IMG/VR virus record: IMGVR_UViG_3300042898_000564
Span: 1-26,457 of that record
Direction: 5' to 3' (one strand)
Length of the DNA: 26,457 bases
Source: a virus
Shown here: in pieces, positions 1-6,820 of the stretch
Layout of the letters: every line of letters starts with the position of its first letter
Position numbering within the stretch: the stretch's first letter is position 1
Made by a program: the position numbers and the translations under genes
Notes under the pieces: model-generated
The model's input: the letters and a program-made list of their open reading frames with translations, nothing else
What the model was told of the DNA's origin: nothing
Databases searched by the model: none

Positions 1-1169
1 ATAATATGCCATCTACCCGTGCCTGCCATTTTATCTGTTACTTTTCTAGATAATGACAATACAAAATCTGCAATCATAATTTTCGAATACGATTCTGAAA
101 TTTTATCAGCTTCGATAATATCCATTTCTAATGCTGACCTATTTGCCTGAGATGCTGTAAATACAGGAACTTCATACTCTCCTGCCAAACCTCGTAAATC
201 TTCATAAATAGATTCTAACTCATGTCTCATTTCTTTTCTAGATACAGCACCTCTCAACAAATCGGCATAGTCGACAATAATTACATCAGGCTTCTTACCT
301 ATCAAAGTCATTTTTTCAATATGTGCTCTTAAGGTTAAACAAGAAGCTGTCTTAGTTGGATAGTATTTAATTGTTAAATTTCCTTTTAATTTACTTACGG
401 TATGTTTAATGTCTTCTTGATTATACTTTAAATTTTGAGCTGCGATACCCGTAACTACCGCATCATAACGTTGACCTACATACCCTTCATTTAATTCTAA
501 TGTATAATGAACTACATTTAAACCTTGTTTAACTGCATGAGCGCCTACGTTAATAAGACCCCATGATTTACCGATACCGGCTGGAGCTACAAACACTACC
601 ATTTCACCTTTACCGAAACCACCATCGGCTAAATCATTAATGACTGGCCATGGCGTAGGAATAGTTGATCTAATATTGTCTTTGTATCGTAATTCAACTT
701 CATCATTATATTCATGACCAATTGCCTTATCAGCTCCAGCTTTCATTGCATTATCAATTGCTAATTTAATTTGATCATATTCACCTTGTTCTAAAAGTGA
801 TACTGAATCTAAAATTGCTCTTTTAATGCATTGGTTTTTACAAAATGCAACTGTTTCATCTTTAATAAAATCTAAATCATTTGATTCTAAATGCTTATAA
901 ACTTCTTTTAAAGAATCAATAACTGACATTTTCATTATATCAGATGTAATAGCCGATGTCTTGTATTTAAAAACGTCTAATGTAGGTGTTTGACTAAACT
1001 CATGAAAGTATTTGATAGTATTGTCAACAATCCAAGAATTAGCATCTGAATCAAAAAATTCAGGTAATAAAATATCTGAAACTTGTTGTAAAAATGCTTT
1101 ATCTGTCAACAATGCAGAAATAGTCTTTACTTGAAAATTATTTCCGAATGCTGTTAATTTATCTGCCAT
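1..1169 (-). CDS. 41: Replicative DNA helicase, DnaB/gp41 family (3' end cut by window)
   Basis: ATP-driven hexameric 5'-3' helicase that unwinds DNA ahead of the phage replisome. I translated it by hand from the ATG at 1169; it stays open for 389 residues to the window edge, so the C-terminus is missing. The N-terminal ~160 residues are the helical domain. The RecA-like motor follows: Walker A APAGIGKS (195-202, K201), a strand ending in the catalytic-Glu region HYTLELNEG (221-229), Walker B DVIIVDYADLL (295-305, D300) and the sensor-like TASQANR (338-344). This order is diagnostic of the DnaB/gp41 superfamily. It follows the 5' nuclease gene by 36 bases and is probably co-transcribed with uvsX and SSB. 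No ATATTTAT octamer lies upstream, unlike the structural units. The family call is firm; the exact T4 orthology is inferred from context. Confidence 0.93.
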   Translation of the reverse strand, partial: MADKLTAFGNNFQVKTISALLTDKAFLQQVSDILLPEFFDSDANSWIVDNTIKYFHEFSQTPTLDVFKYKTSAITSDIMKMSVIDSLKEVYKHLESNDLDFIKDETVAFCKNQCIKRAILDSVSLLEQGEYDQIKLAIDNAMKAGADKAIGHEYNDEVELRYKDNIRSTIPTPWPVINDLADGGFGKGEMVVFVAPAGIGKSWGLINVGAHAVKQGLNVVHYTLELNEGYVGQRYDAVVTGIAAQNLKYNQEDIKHTVSKLKGNLTIKYYPTKTASCLTLRAHIEKMTLIGKKPDVIIVDYADLLRGAVSRKEMRHELESIYEDLRGLAGEYEVPVFTASQANRSALEMDIIEADKISESYSKIMIADFVLSLSRKVTDKMAGTGRWHI

Positions 1170-1205
1170 ACTATCAATATATGTTCTTTTTCTGTAAAAT
1201 CAAAA

Positions 1206-2264
1206 TTATTTGTTTGCGTATCCTGCTAAAGCTGAGAAACTATTTTGTAACCAACTGTCTACATTGGGAATAGCGGTATATGCCTTATCAAACATAAATA
1301 CTTGTTTAAACTTTAGTTTATTAAATGTAGGTGTATCTGCATCAGCTAAATCTCTAATCAATGACTTGAATGTACCTGCAATATCTAAATCTTCTAAATT
1401 CATTATAGCATAGTTTTGTCTAATAACAGTTTCTGCATCTAGTATTTGTTGATACACTTTATGTTCTGATAATCTATCTTTACAATACTCAAACACATCA
1501 TCAATTTCTAATTGTTTATCTTCTAATAAAACAGGAATACGTTTAATTAATGTCTTAGGACCAATACCATCAACTCCTTTTACATTATCAGATGCATCAC
1601 CTATAAATACTTTAAAATGAATATAGTTATGAGATGGCACTCCGAATTTTTCTAATACCTCAGGCTCATTAAACATTTTCTTTTGTACTGGTCTCCATAC
1701 TTGAGTATTTTCATTAACCAACTGAAGAAAGTCTTTATCATCTGACATAATAGTTACTTTGGATTGTTTAGGTCTAAAGTATTCTGTAGTTAAATAAGCA
1801 ATAGTATCATCTGCTTCAATATTGTCAATTGAAATACATGTAATAGGTAAACATTCTAAATAAGAAACTAGCATACCATATTGACGTTTCATTGACTCCA
1901 TTTCTTGCTCAACAGTCATTTCACCTACTTCTTCTGAACGTCTAAATCTAGTATTAACAGTTCTGTTTTCTTTATAAGCAGAATTGATTTTTCTACGACG
2001 AGACGCGCCTCCTTTACCGTCAAATACTATAATACATCTAGTAGGATTAAATTGTCTAATAACAGCGGCAATAGATCTTAAAAATCCTATTGAACCGCCG
2101 ATGTGATCGCCGTCATCATTTACTAATGGGACTGCGCTAAAAACTCGAATAAAAGAATTTGTACCATCAACAATAAGAACTCTGGAATCTTTATTGACTC
2201 CAGAGCCTCCTTGTTCATGTTCTACTCGAATTTGTTTTAATAATTCTGCGTAACTTTTTAACAT
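1206..2264 (-). CDS. rnh: 5'-3' exonuclease / flap endonuclease (T4 RNase H-like)
   Basis: PIN/FEN-superfamily nuclease expected to remove RNA primers and 5' flaps from lagging-strand fragments. The metal-binding acids are all visible: D33 in VDGTN, D82 in FDGKGG, E150/D152/D153 in IEADD, D175/D176/D178 in SDDKDF, and D223/D226 in GDASDN. They are followed by a helix-hairpin-helix (GVDGIGPKTLIKR, 230-242) that holds the downstream duplex. At 352 residues it is somewhat longer than T4 RNase H (305), mainly through a ~28-residue N-terminal lead before the first strand. No later start codon fits, because residue 23 is GTC. The stop of uvsX lies 2 bases upstream, so the two are almost certainly on one transcript. 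It could equally be called a stand-alone Pol I-type 5' nuclease, which would complement the family A polymerase nearby, since that enzyme lacks such a domain. Confidence 0.92.
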   Translation of the reverse strand: MLKSYAELLKQIRVEHEQGGSGVNKDSRVLIVDGTNSFIRVFSAVPLVNDDGDHIGGSIGFLRSIAAVIRQFNPTRCIIVFDGKGGASRRRKINSAYKENRTVNTRFRRSEEVGEMTVEQEMESMKRQYGMLVSYLECLPITCISIDNIEADDTIAYLTTEYFRPKQSKVTIMSDDKDFLQLVNENTQVWRPVQKKMFNEPEVLEKFGVPSHNYIHFKVFIGDASDNVKGVDGIGPKTLIKRIPVLLEDKQLEIDDVFEYCKDRLSEHKVYQQILDAETVIRQNYAIMNLEDLDIAGTFKSLIRDLADADTPTFNKLKFKQVFMFDKAYTAIPNVDSWLQNSFSALAGYANK

Positions 2265-2266
2265 GT

Positions 2267-3427
2267 TTATGATTCTTCACCTTCGAATTCGGTATCGATA
2301 ATAATATCATCAACGCCAAAATCCGCACCTGCTCTGTAATTTAAAATATACTTGTCACAAATTACATTGTATATTTGATCTCGCATACCAGGTTGATCTA
2401 ATAACTTACCTTGAAAGTCTTTAGATTGAAATTTAATTTCTTCTCCGGTGGAAGTGTCGGTATATGTATACCACGCACCTGCCTGTGTCACAAGCTTAAA
2501 ATCTTTAAGCATTGTTAACCAAGAACCATAATCATCAATACCAGAATCAAAGTAAATTTCATAGTCAATTGACCTCAATGGAGGCCCCATTCTATTTTTA
2601 ATTACTTGTGCTCTAGTTTTAATTCCAAATACTTCTTCTCGACCATTGTCATCTTTAAGTTTAATTTGACCAATTGACTTAAGACGAAGACGAACTGATG
2701 AGTGGAATCCAATTGCTTTACCACCCGAAGTTGTATATGGATCTCCGAATGATACTCCTAATCTAGTACGTAACTGATTTGTAAAAATCAAACAAAGACG
2801 TTCTCTACCTACAAAATTTGTAATCTTTCTCATTGCTTTTGAAAGTACAATTGCTTTTGAAGTAGCCCAACCATCTTTGTCAAATTCAGCTGCCATTTCT
2901 TGCTTGGTTGAAGCACCCGCTATTGAATCTACTACAATCGTAACTAGTCTGTCTTTTGAAGACTTTCTTACTGATTCAGCTAAGGTTTCAATTGCTTCAA
3001 AGATATCCTCTACTGTTTCCAAAGGAACGTAAAGCATTTCTTTTAAGTTAACTCCAATTGCTTCTAGAAACTCTCTTGAAATAGCATTTTCTGTGTCTAT
3101 ATAAATAGCCAAGCCGCCTTTCTTTTGAGTGTTAGCTAATGCATGAGCTGCAATTAATGACTTACCCGAAGCTTCTAAACCGGTAATTTCGGTAATTCGG
3201 CCTACTGGAAATCCACCGTGCGGTCTATTTGCAATTGCTAAATCCAACATGGTTGATCCCGTTGAAATCCATTCATTTACGTCGGACGGTGAATCCGTGT
3301 CCCCATCTAAAAAGTAAGCAACCTTATGATTAGATGCTTTAAACTTTTTATTTAGGTTTTCTGCTAGAACCCCTGCTAAGTTGTCTTGTAGATCAACCTC
3401 AAGGATTCCCTGTGATTTTTTTGCCAT
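2267..3427 (-). CDS. uvsX: UvsX-like RecA-family recombinase
   Basis: Strand-exchange ATPase for recombination-dependent replication and repair. It contains Walker A GLEASGKS (83-90, K89), the catalytic-Glu motif YIDTENA (109-115, E113), Walker B TIVVDSIAG (163-171, D167) and the RecA L2 region beginning TNQLR (216-220) and running to SGGKAIGFHSS (234-244). The length of 386 is close to T4 UvsX (391). The N-terminal ~50 residues resemble a short polymerisation segment and the last ~50 are acidic (ending EFEGEES). It sits between the SSB gene (16 bases upstream) and the 5' nuclease, a typical recombination/replication cluster. The protein would load on gp32-coated single-stranded DNA. The UvsX assignment rather than bacterial RecA rests on length, the divergent P-loop (E-A-S-G-K-S, not ESSGKT) and T4-type neighbours. 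Confidence 0.93.
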   Translation of the reverse strand: MAKKSQGILEVDLQDNLAGVLAENLNKKFKASNHKVAYFLDGDTDSPSDVNEWISTGSTMLDLAIANRPHGGFPVGRITEITGLEASGKSLIAAHALANTQKKGGLAIYIDTENAISREFLEAIGVNLKEMLYVPLETVEDIFEAIETLAESVRKSSKDRLVTIVVDSIAGASTKQEMAAEFDKDGWATSKAIVLSKAMRKITNFVGRERLCLIFTNQLRTRLGVSFGDPYTTSGGKAIGFHSSVRLRLKSIGQIKLKDDNGREEVFGIKTRAQVIKNRMGPPLRSIDYEIYFDSGIDDYGSWLTMLKDFKLVTQAGAWYTYTDTSTGEEIKFQSKDFQGKLLDQPGMRDQIYNVICDKYILNYRAGADFGVDDIIIDTEFEGEES

Positions 3428-3443
3428 ACCTTAAATTAATTGA

Positions 3444-4226
3444 TTACTGATTGAAAAGATTATCGAATGCCGATGCTACATCGTCTACAGTCGCTACTGA
3501 TCCTGCAGATGATTCTAGTCCAGATTTGTTTGCATTTGTTGCTTTAGTAACAGGGGCTGCTGCTTCAGCTGATGCTTCTGGATCTAACCATGATTTCAAT
3601 AAATTTTCAATTTCATCATAACTGTATTCTTTAAAAATCTCAGTTACTTTAGGTTGTTGACCTAATTTTTCAATAACACCTTTGTCTTGAGTTACAGGTG
3701 TTTGATTTGGTTTAACACGAATCGATGTTTCAGGAAAGTCTTTACCTGTTTGTTCTTTTGATTTAAAATCAACGGTTACGTCTCTACCAGTTACTGGATC
3801 AGTGATATCACCATAATCAGGATCTGCAATAAATCCTAATAGTTCTTGATACACTTGTTTACCAAAACCCCAAAACTTAACTCCTTCTGATTCTTTACCT
3901 CTTACTAGAATTGGTACATAACAACGCATAGTTGGTTCTAATTTCTTACCCATTTTCCAATCATCAGAATTACCTGTTGATTTTAATTTTTCTGCAAATT
4001 CTACAATAGGATCTTGCTTACCAAATGAAATTGGAGAAAGAATGTTTTTACCACTAAAATTGTAATGAAAGTACAATTCCATGAAAGGATTTTCACGATT
4101 GTGTTGAAAGGGAACGATACGAACTACGTTTGTCCCTACTTCTGGTTTCCAAAGATTGTCTTGTTTCTTTGTTACGGTCTGCAAAGCTTGAAGCTTGCTT
4201 TTGATTTGATCTAAATTGATTGCCAT
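3444..4226 (-). CDS. 32: Single-stranded DNA-binding protein, gp32 family
   Basis: Coats single-stranded DNA during replication and recombination. The N-terminus (1-35) is Lys-rich, like the gp32 B domain. The core aligns with gp32 at NVVRIVPF (33-40) and at CYVPILV...GVKFWGFGKQVYQELL (102-130), matching gp32's YWANILVV...VFKYRFGKKIWDKI. The C-terminus is an Ala/Ser linker ending DDVASAFDNLFNQ, equivalent to gp32's acidic protein-interaction tail but less acidic. Length is 260 against 301 in T4. T4 gp32 binds zinc with one His and three Cys; here C102 is the only cysteine, so the zinc site is absent. The leader just upstream holds a tandem heptamer array (4237-4278) that looks like an autogenous operator. 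uvsX follows 16 bases downstream. Confidence 0.88.
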   Translation of the reverse strand: MAINLDQIKSKLQALQTVTKKQDNLWKPEVGTNVVRIVPFQHNRENPFMELYFHYNFSGKNILSPISFGKQDPIVEFAEKLKSTGNSDDWKMGKKLEPTMRCYVPILVRGKESEGVKFWGFGKQVYQELLGFIADPDYGDITDPVTGRDVTVDFKSKEQTGKDFPETSIRVKPNQTPVTQDKGVIEKLGQQPKVTEIFKEYSYDEIENLLKSWLDPEASAEAAAPVTKATNANKSGLESSAGSVATVDDVASAFDNLFNQ

Positions 4227-4236
4227 TTTTCTTTTT

Positions 4237-4278
4237 GTTATTTGTTATTTGTTAATTGTTATTTGTTAATTGTCATTT
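4237..4278 (-). repeat. Heptamer repeats in the SSB gene leader, candidate autogenous operator
   Basis: Five head-to-tail 7-base units on the coding strand (AAATAAC or AATTAAC; plus-strand GTTAWTT at 4237, 4244, 4251, 4258 and 4265), with a sixth degenerate unit at 4272. The array ends 10 bases before the SSB start codon and contains no G in its five perfect units, so the leader RNA should be unstructured. T4 gp32 represses its own translation by cooperative binding to an unstructured, repetitive AU-rich leader, and one gp32 monomer covers about seven nucleotides. The repeat period therefore matches the expected protein footprint. The operator role is inferred. Confidence 0.7.
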
Positions 4279-4336
4279 TGAATAGTGGCCAGTTATTCTA
4301 ACGCCGCTTAACTTTCACAACTTTTATTAATATAAT

Positions 4337-4354
4337 GATCTTTTTTCAAAGATC
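4337..4354 (-). terminator. Perfect 7-bp hairpin with GAAA loop between the 129-aa gene and SSB
   Basis: The coding strand reads GATCTTT, GAAA, AAAGATC: a perfect 7-bp stem closed by a GNRA-type tetraloop, 4 bases past the stop of the 129-residue gene. No U tract follows (the next bases are ATTATATT), so as a terminator it would be weak. It could instead be an mRNA-processing or stabilising element ahead of the SSB leader. Confidence 0.45.
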
Positions 4355-4358
4355 CTAA

Positions 4359-4748
4359 TCAAATGTTGATAATCTGATAAACTTTTGTTTTTAAACAACG
4401 AAGTTCATTGTTAGATGCAATTAAGAATTGATTTGCATACTTGCTCCAATCAATTACATAACTAGTATCTAATATACCATTATTTTCTTGTTTTATCAAA
4501 GCATTTAAAGAATTTACTGTAAACAATGTATTTGTTTCTTTTCTTCTATGAACAATCATTGCACCTGGTAACATTCTTTTTATATGTTCAGATTTGTTTA
4601 TGTTAAAACTACAAACTAACTCATCTGATGCTTCAATTGAAAGTATAAATATTTTCTTATATGCTAATTCATACGTCTTCCCGATCATCTCAATTGTATG
4701 ATCTAATTCTGATTCCGTTGTAAATAAACAGATAAGTTGTACACTCAT
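4359..4748 (-). CDS. Conserved-looking hypothetical protein, 129 aa, next to SSB
   Basis: I do not recognise a characterised family. The protein is small, mixed alpha/beta and soluble, with no signal peptide or membrane segment. It opens with a hydrophobic strand (VQLICLFTT), has a second strand KKIFILSIEA, and then a distinctive central stretch HRRKETNTLFTVNSLNALI (residues 67-85). From memory, similar RKKETNTL(F/Y) proteins occur as hypotheticals in marine T4-like phages, but I could not check this. It is transcribed just ahead of SSB and just after the polymerase. It has its own ATATTTAT octamer (4770-4777) and one of the few good ribosome-binding sites here (AAAGGA four bases before the ATG). 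Its place beside gp32, uvsX and polymerase suggests a replication or late-transcription accessory role, which is inference only. Confidence 0.7.
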   Translation of the reverse strand: MSVQLICLFTTESELDHTIEMIGKTYELAYKKIFILSIEASDELVCSFNINKSEHIKRMLPGAMIVHRRKETNTLFTVNSLNALIKQENNGILDTSYVIDWSKYANQFLIASNNELRCLKTKVYQIINI

Positions 4749-4769
4749 TTTCCTTTCGCGCTATCATGT

Positions 4770-4777
4770 ATAAATAT
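4770..4777 (-). promoter_or_regulatory. ATATTTAT octamer, candidate late promoter element
   Basis: The coding-strand context is ACTATATTTATACATG, 21 bases before the start codon of the 129-residue gene and just past the polymerase stop. It is the only member of the octamer set lying in the replication half of the window. Confidence 0.4.
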
Positions 4778-4779
4778 AG

Positions 4780-6129
4780 TTAAAGTTGGTTTTTTACTTC
4801 AGTTAAATTATGATAGTCTGGTCCGATCTCTAATGTTATTGGAAACTTACCATTTTCTTCAAATTCTTCTTTTAATATATCAATTAGTTTCCGCCCGTCT
4901 AACGTATGGAAATCTATAACAAATGCATCATATGTATAAAGTATAATCTTACTTTGACAAGTTCGTATACGATCAACTATATTATTAATTACAGCCATAT
5001 TTCTTTCCGTTTCATATGCCTGTAATAAATAGTTAAGAAGCTTTGCAGGATTCAAATCAGTAAAAAACTTACCATGTAATTTTCTACCAAATAATGGAGT
5101 TTCGATAAATCCATTGTCTCTATAAAATTCCCATAGTCGACTTGTATACTCTGAAATTTTATCGAAAAATGGAACAACTAAATACTCTTGTTGAATACCT
5201 CCATATAACTGTCTAAATGAAATTGACTTAGACTCACTGTATTCATCATCTGATAACTCTGTTTTATCAAAATAGTACTTTCCTAAATATTCATGTACCG
5301 ATACATTATCCGGAAATGAATAATCTACTAGATTTGCTAATAAACGTAAATGGTAAGCATCATAATCAAAAGACATTAAAAAGCCATCTTTTCCAAATCT
5401 ACTTATAAATGTACTACGTTCTCCATCTTTCTTTAAAGCTGCAAAGTTAATTCCATTAAATCTATTAGATGGTCTACCTGTTGTTGTATATGGATTATAT
5501 TGTGTATATACAAATCCATTATCAATAGGTGTCTTTTCAAAATACTGATTCATTAATTCAGGTCGAACAAATAATCCATTCTGTTCAATTTCATATAAAG
5601 CATTCAATGCAGTTTCATTATAAAACTTAAATGCATCTGTATCTTGATAAAAATCCAAGTCATTAAAAAATACATTTACTATTGACTGACACATTTCTAT
5701 ATGTTTAGTTAAAGGAATAATTGTATTTAAATTATTGAATCCTGGATATGTACGAGCAAAAAACTCATGAGCATATGTTTCAAATTCATTTGGCATTGAC
5801 TCGTTACGATGAAAGTATCGAACCATATCCATATCAATTAAATTTGGATGAGATGAAAATCTCTTAAATGATTTTTTATTGTATACGAATATATTAGTAG
5901 TCGTTGGAATTTGTTCTAATATATGTACTGGCAAACGTTGACCTTCTGTATGATTAAATACGCATCCAAATTCTAAATCTGAATATAATACATATACATA
6001 TAAAAATGAAAGAGAATCAGTGTGAGTAGATTTAAACCCATTACTGTAAATCGGAACAATAATCCAATCCGATTCCGAATGCTCACTTAATAACTTTTCA
6101 TATTCGGCAACTGATTCTACTATTATCAT
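4780..6129 (-). CDS. Family A DNA polymerase, short, with degenerate exonuclease domain
   Basis: Template-directed DNA synthesis; probably the phage replicative polymerase. The C-terminal half carries family A signatures: TTGRPS (216-221), motif A SFDYDAYHLRLLANL (253-267, metal ligand D255), motif B KSISFRQLYGG (301-311; K301, F305 and Y309 match the O-helix Lys, Phe/Tyr and Tyr) and motif C LYTYDAFVIDF (397-407, catalytic D401). Departures: the motif A Glu of DYSQIELR is H260, the O-helix Arg upstream of K301 is missing, and motif C has Y-D-A in place of H-D-E. Residues 1-155 follow the pattern of a DEDD 3'-5' exonuclease, but the DxE strand is VPIYSNG (25-31), so proofreading should be lost. 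At 449 residues it is much shorter than Klenow (~605). There is no 5' nuclease domain; the separate gene at 1206 could supply that. Upstream genes are structural. Confidence 0.85.
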   Translation of the reverse strand: MIIVESVAEYEKLLSEHSESDWIIVPIYSNGFKSTHTDSLSFLYVYVLYSDLEFGCVFNHTEGQRLPVHILEQIPTTTNIFVYNKKSFKRFSSHPNLIDMDMVRYFHRNESMPNEFETYAHEFFARTYPGFNNLNTIIPLTKHIEMCQSIVNVFFNDLDFYQDTDAFKFYNETALNALYEIEQNGLFVRPELMNQYFEKTPIDNGFVYTQYNPYTTTGRPSNRFNGINFAALKKDGERSTFISRFGKDGFLMSFDYDAYHLRLLANLVDYSFPDNVSVHEYLGKYYFDKTELSDDEYSESKSISFRQLYGGIQQEYLVVPFFDKISEYTSRLWEFYRDNGFIETPLFGRKLHGKFFTDLNPAKLLNYLLQAYETERNMAVINNIVDRIRTCQSKIILYTYDAFVIDFHTLDGRKLIDILKEEFEENGKFPITLEIGPDYHNLTEVKNQL

Positions 6130-6148
6130 TTACCGAAATATAATATCA

Positions 6149-6820
6149 TTATTTCGTAAGTCCAAATTTTTGTTTAAATTCTGTAGGGCAAAGAGGTGAA
6201 TATACTGTAAATTCTTTAAAGTCAGTGACGTATTTATCTAATCCTATAAATTTAACAGAATTAGATCTAATAGTACGTTCATTTGTATCTGATACACCGT
6301 ATGTAACTATAGTGCCATTATTAGTAATATCATGTAATGGGCCTGTAAGTTTCCAATCGATTGCAATTGCATTATACAATGTTTCATCAATACCGGCTTT
6401 AACTTTACTCCATAATTTGAATTGCGCTTCATCTATTTCAAATATATCAGCTAAGCTGGTATAGTTTCTTCTCCTAATAAAATAACGTTTAAATGTACCA
6501 TTTATAAAATTACTTTCAATAGGAGTTGAATATGCAAATTTAGGTTGTGTATTATATGACCTAGTAGATTTACTTTGACTTCCGTTGTTTAAACTTTGTT
6601 TGTAAATTATAAACTCGGGTTGTTTAATAGTATCAATAAATTTATTTAAAGTCTTTGATTCTATTTTATCATATACCGCTCCTGACATTACAGATCCGTC
6701 TATGTATTTATGATAAAATCCAATGTATTCGACATTATCAGTTGTCATAAATTCTTTACCAGCCGTGTATAGGTTGTTAGTAATCTGTGACGATGGATAG
6801 TATAAACGTTTTCTTGCCAT
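6149..6820 (-). CDS. Conserved-type phage protein of unknown function, 223 aa
   Basis: I do not recognise a named family. I chose the ATG at 6820 (MARKRLYYPSSQ), which overlaps the stop of the hub-like gene as TAATG. An in-frame ATG at 6859 would add 13 residues inside that gene and is less likely. The N-terminal ~55 residues include YTAGKEFMTTDNVEYIGFYH and a YIDGSVMSGAVYD segment, a pattern I associate from memory with phage virion proteins (unverified). The rest is mixed, with a basic stretch FKRYFIRRRNYTSLADIFE and a C-terminus TVYSPLCPTEFKQKFG. No membrane segments. Translational coupling to the baseplate genes suggests a baseplate or tail part; the next gene is the polymerase, so it also marks the border between structural and replication modules. 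Confidence 0.72.
   Translation of the reverse strand: MARKRLYYPSSQITNNLYTAGKEFMTTDNVEYIGFYHKYIDGSVMSGAVYDKIESKTLNKFIDTIKQPEFIIYKQSLNNGSQSKSTRSYNTQPKFAYSTPIESNFINGTFKRYFIRRRNYTSLADIFEIDEAQFKLWSKVKAGIDETLYNAIAIDWKLTGPLHDITNNGTIVTYGVSDTNERTIRSNSVKFIGLDKYVTDFKEFTVYSPLCPTEFKQKFGLTK

Noticed and set aside
4280-4336. A defined pseudoknot upstream of the SSB heptamers
   Set aside because: Short pairings such as AGTTA with TAACT and GGC with GCC exist, but GTTA-GAA-TAAC competes and the loop lengths are not canonical; I cannot claim a specific fold without computation.
4280-4336. Sigma-70 style promoter (TTGTGA ... TAGAAT) ahead of SSB
   Set aside because: The spacing is only 14 bases, too short for a normal promoter.
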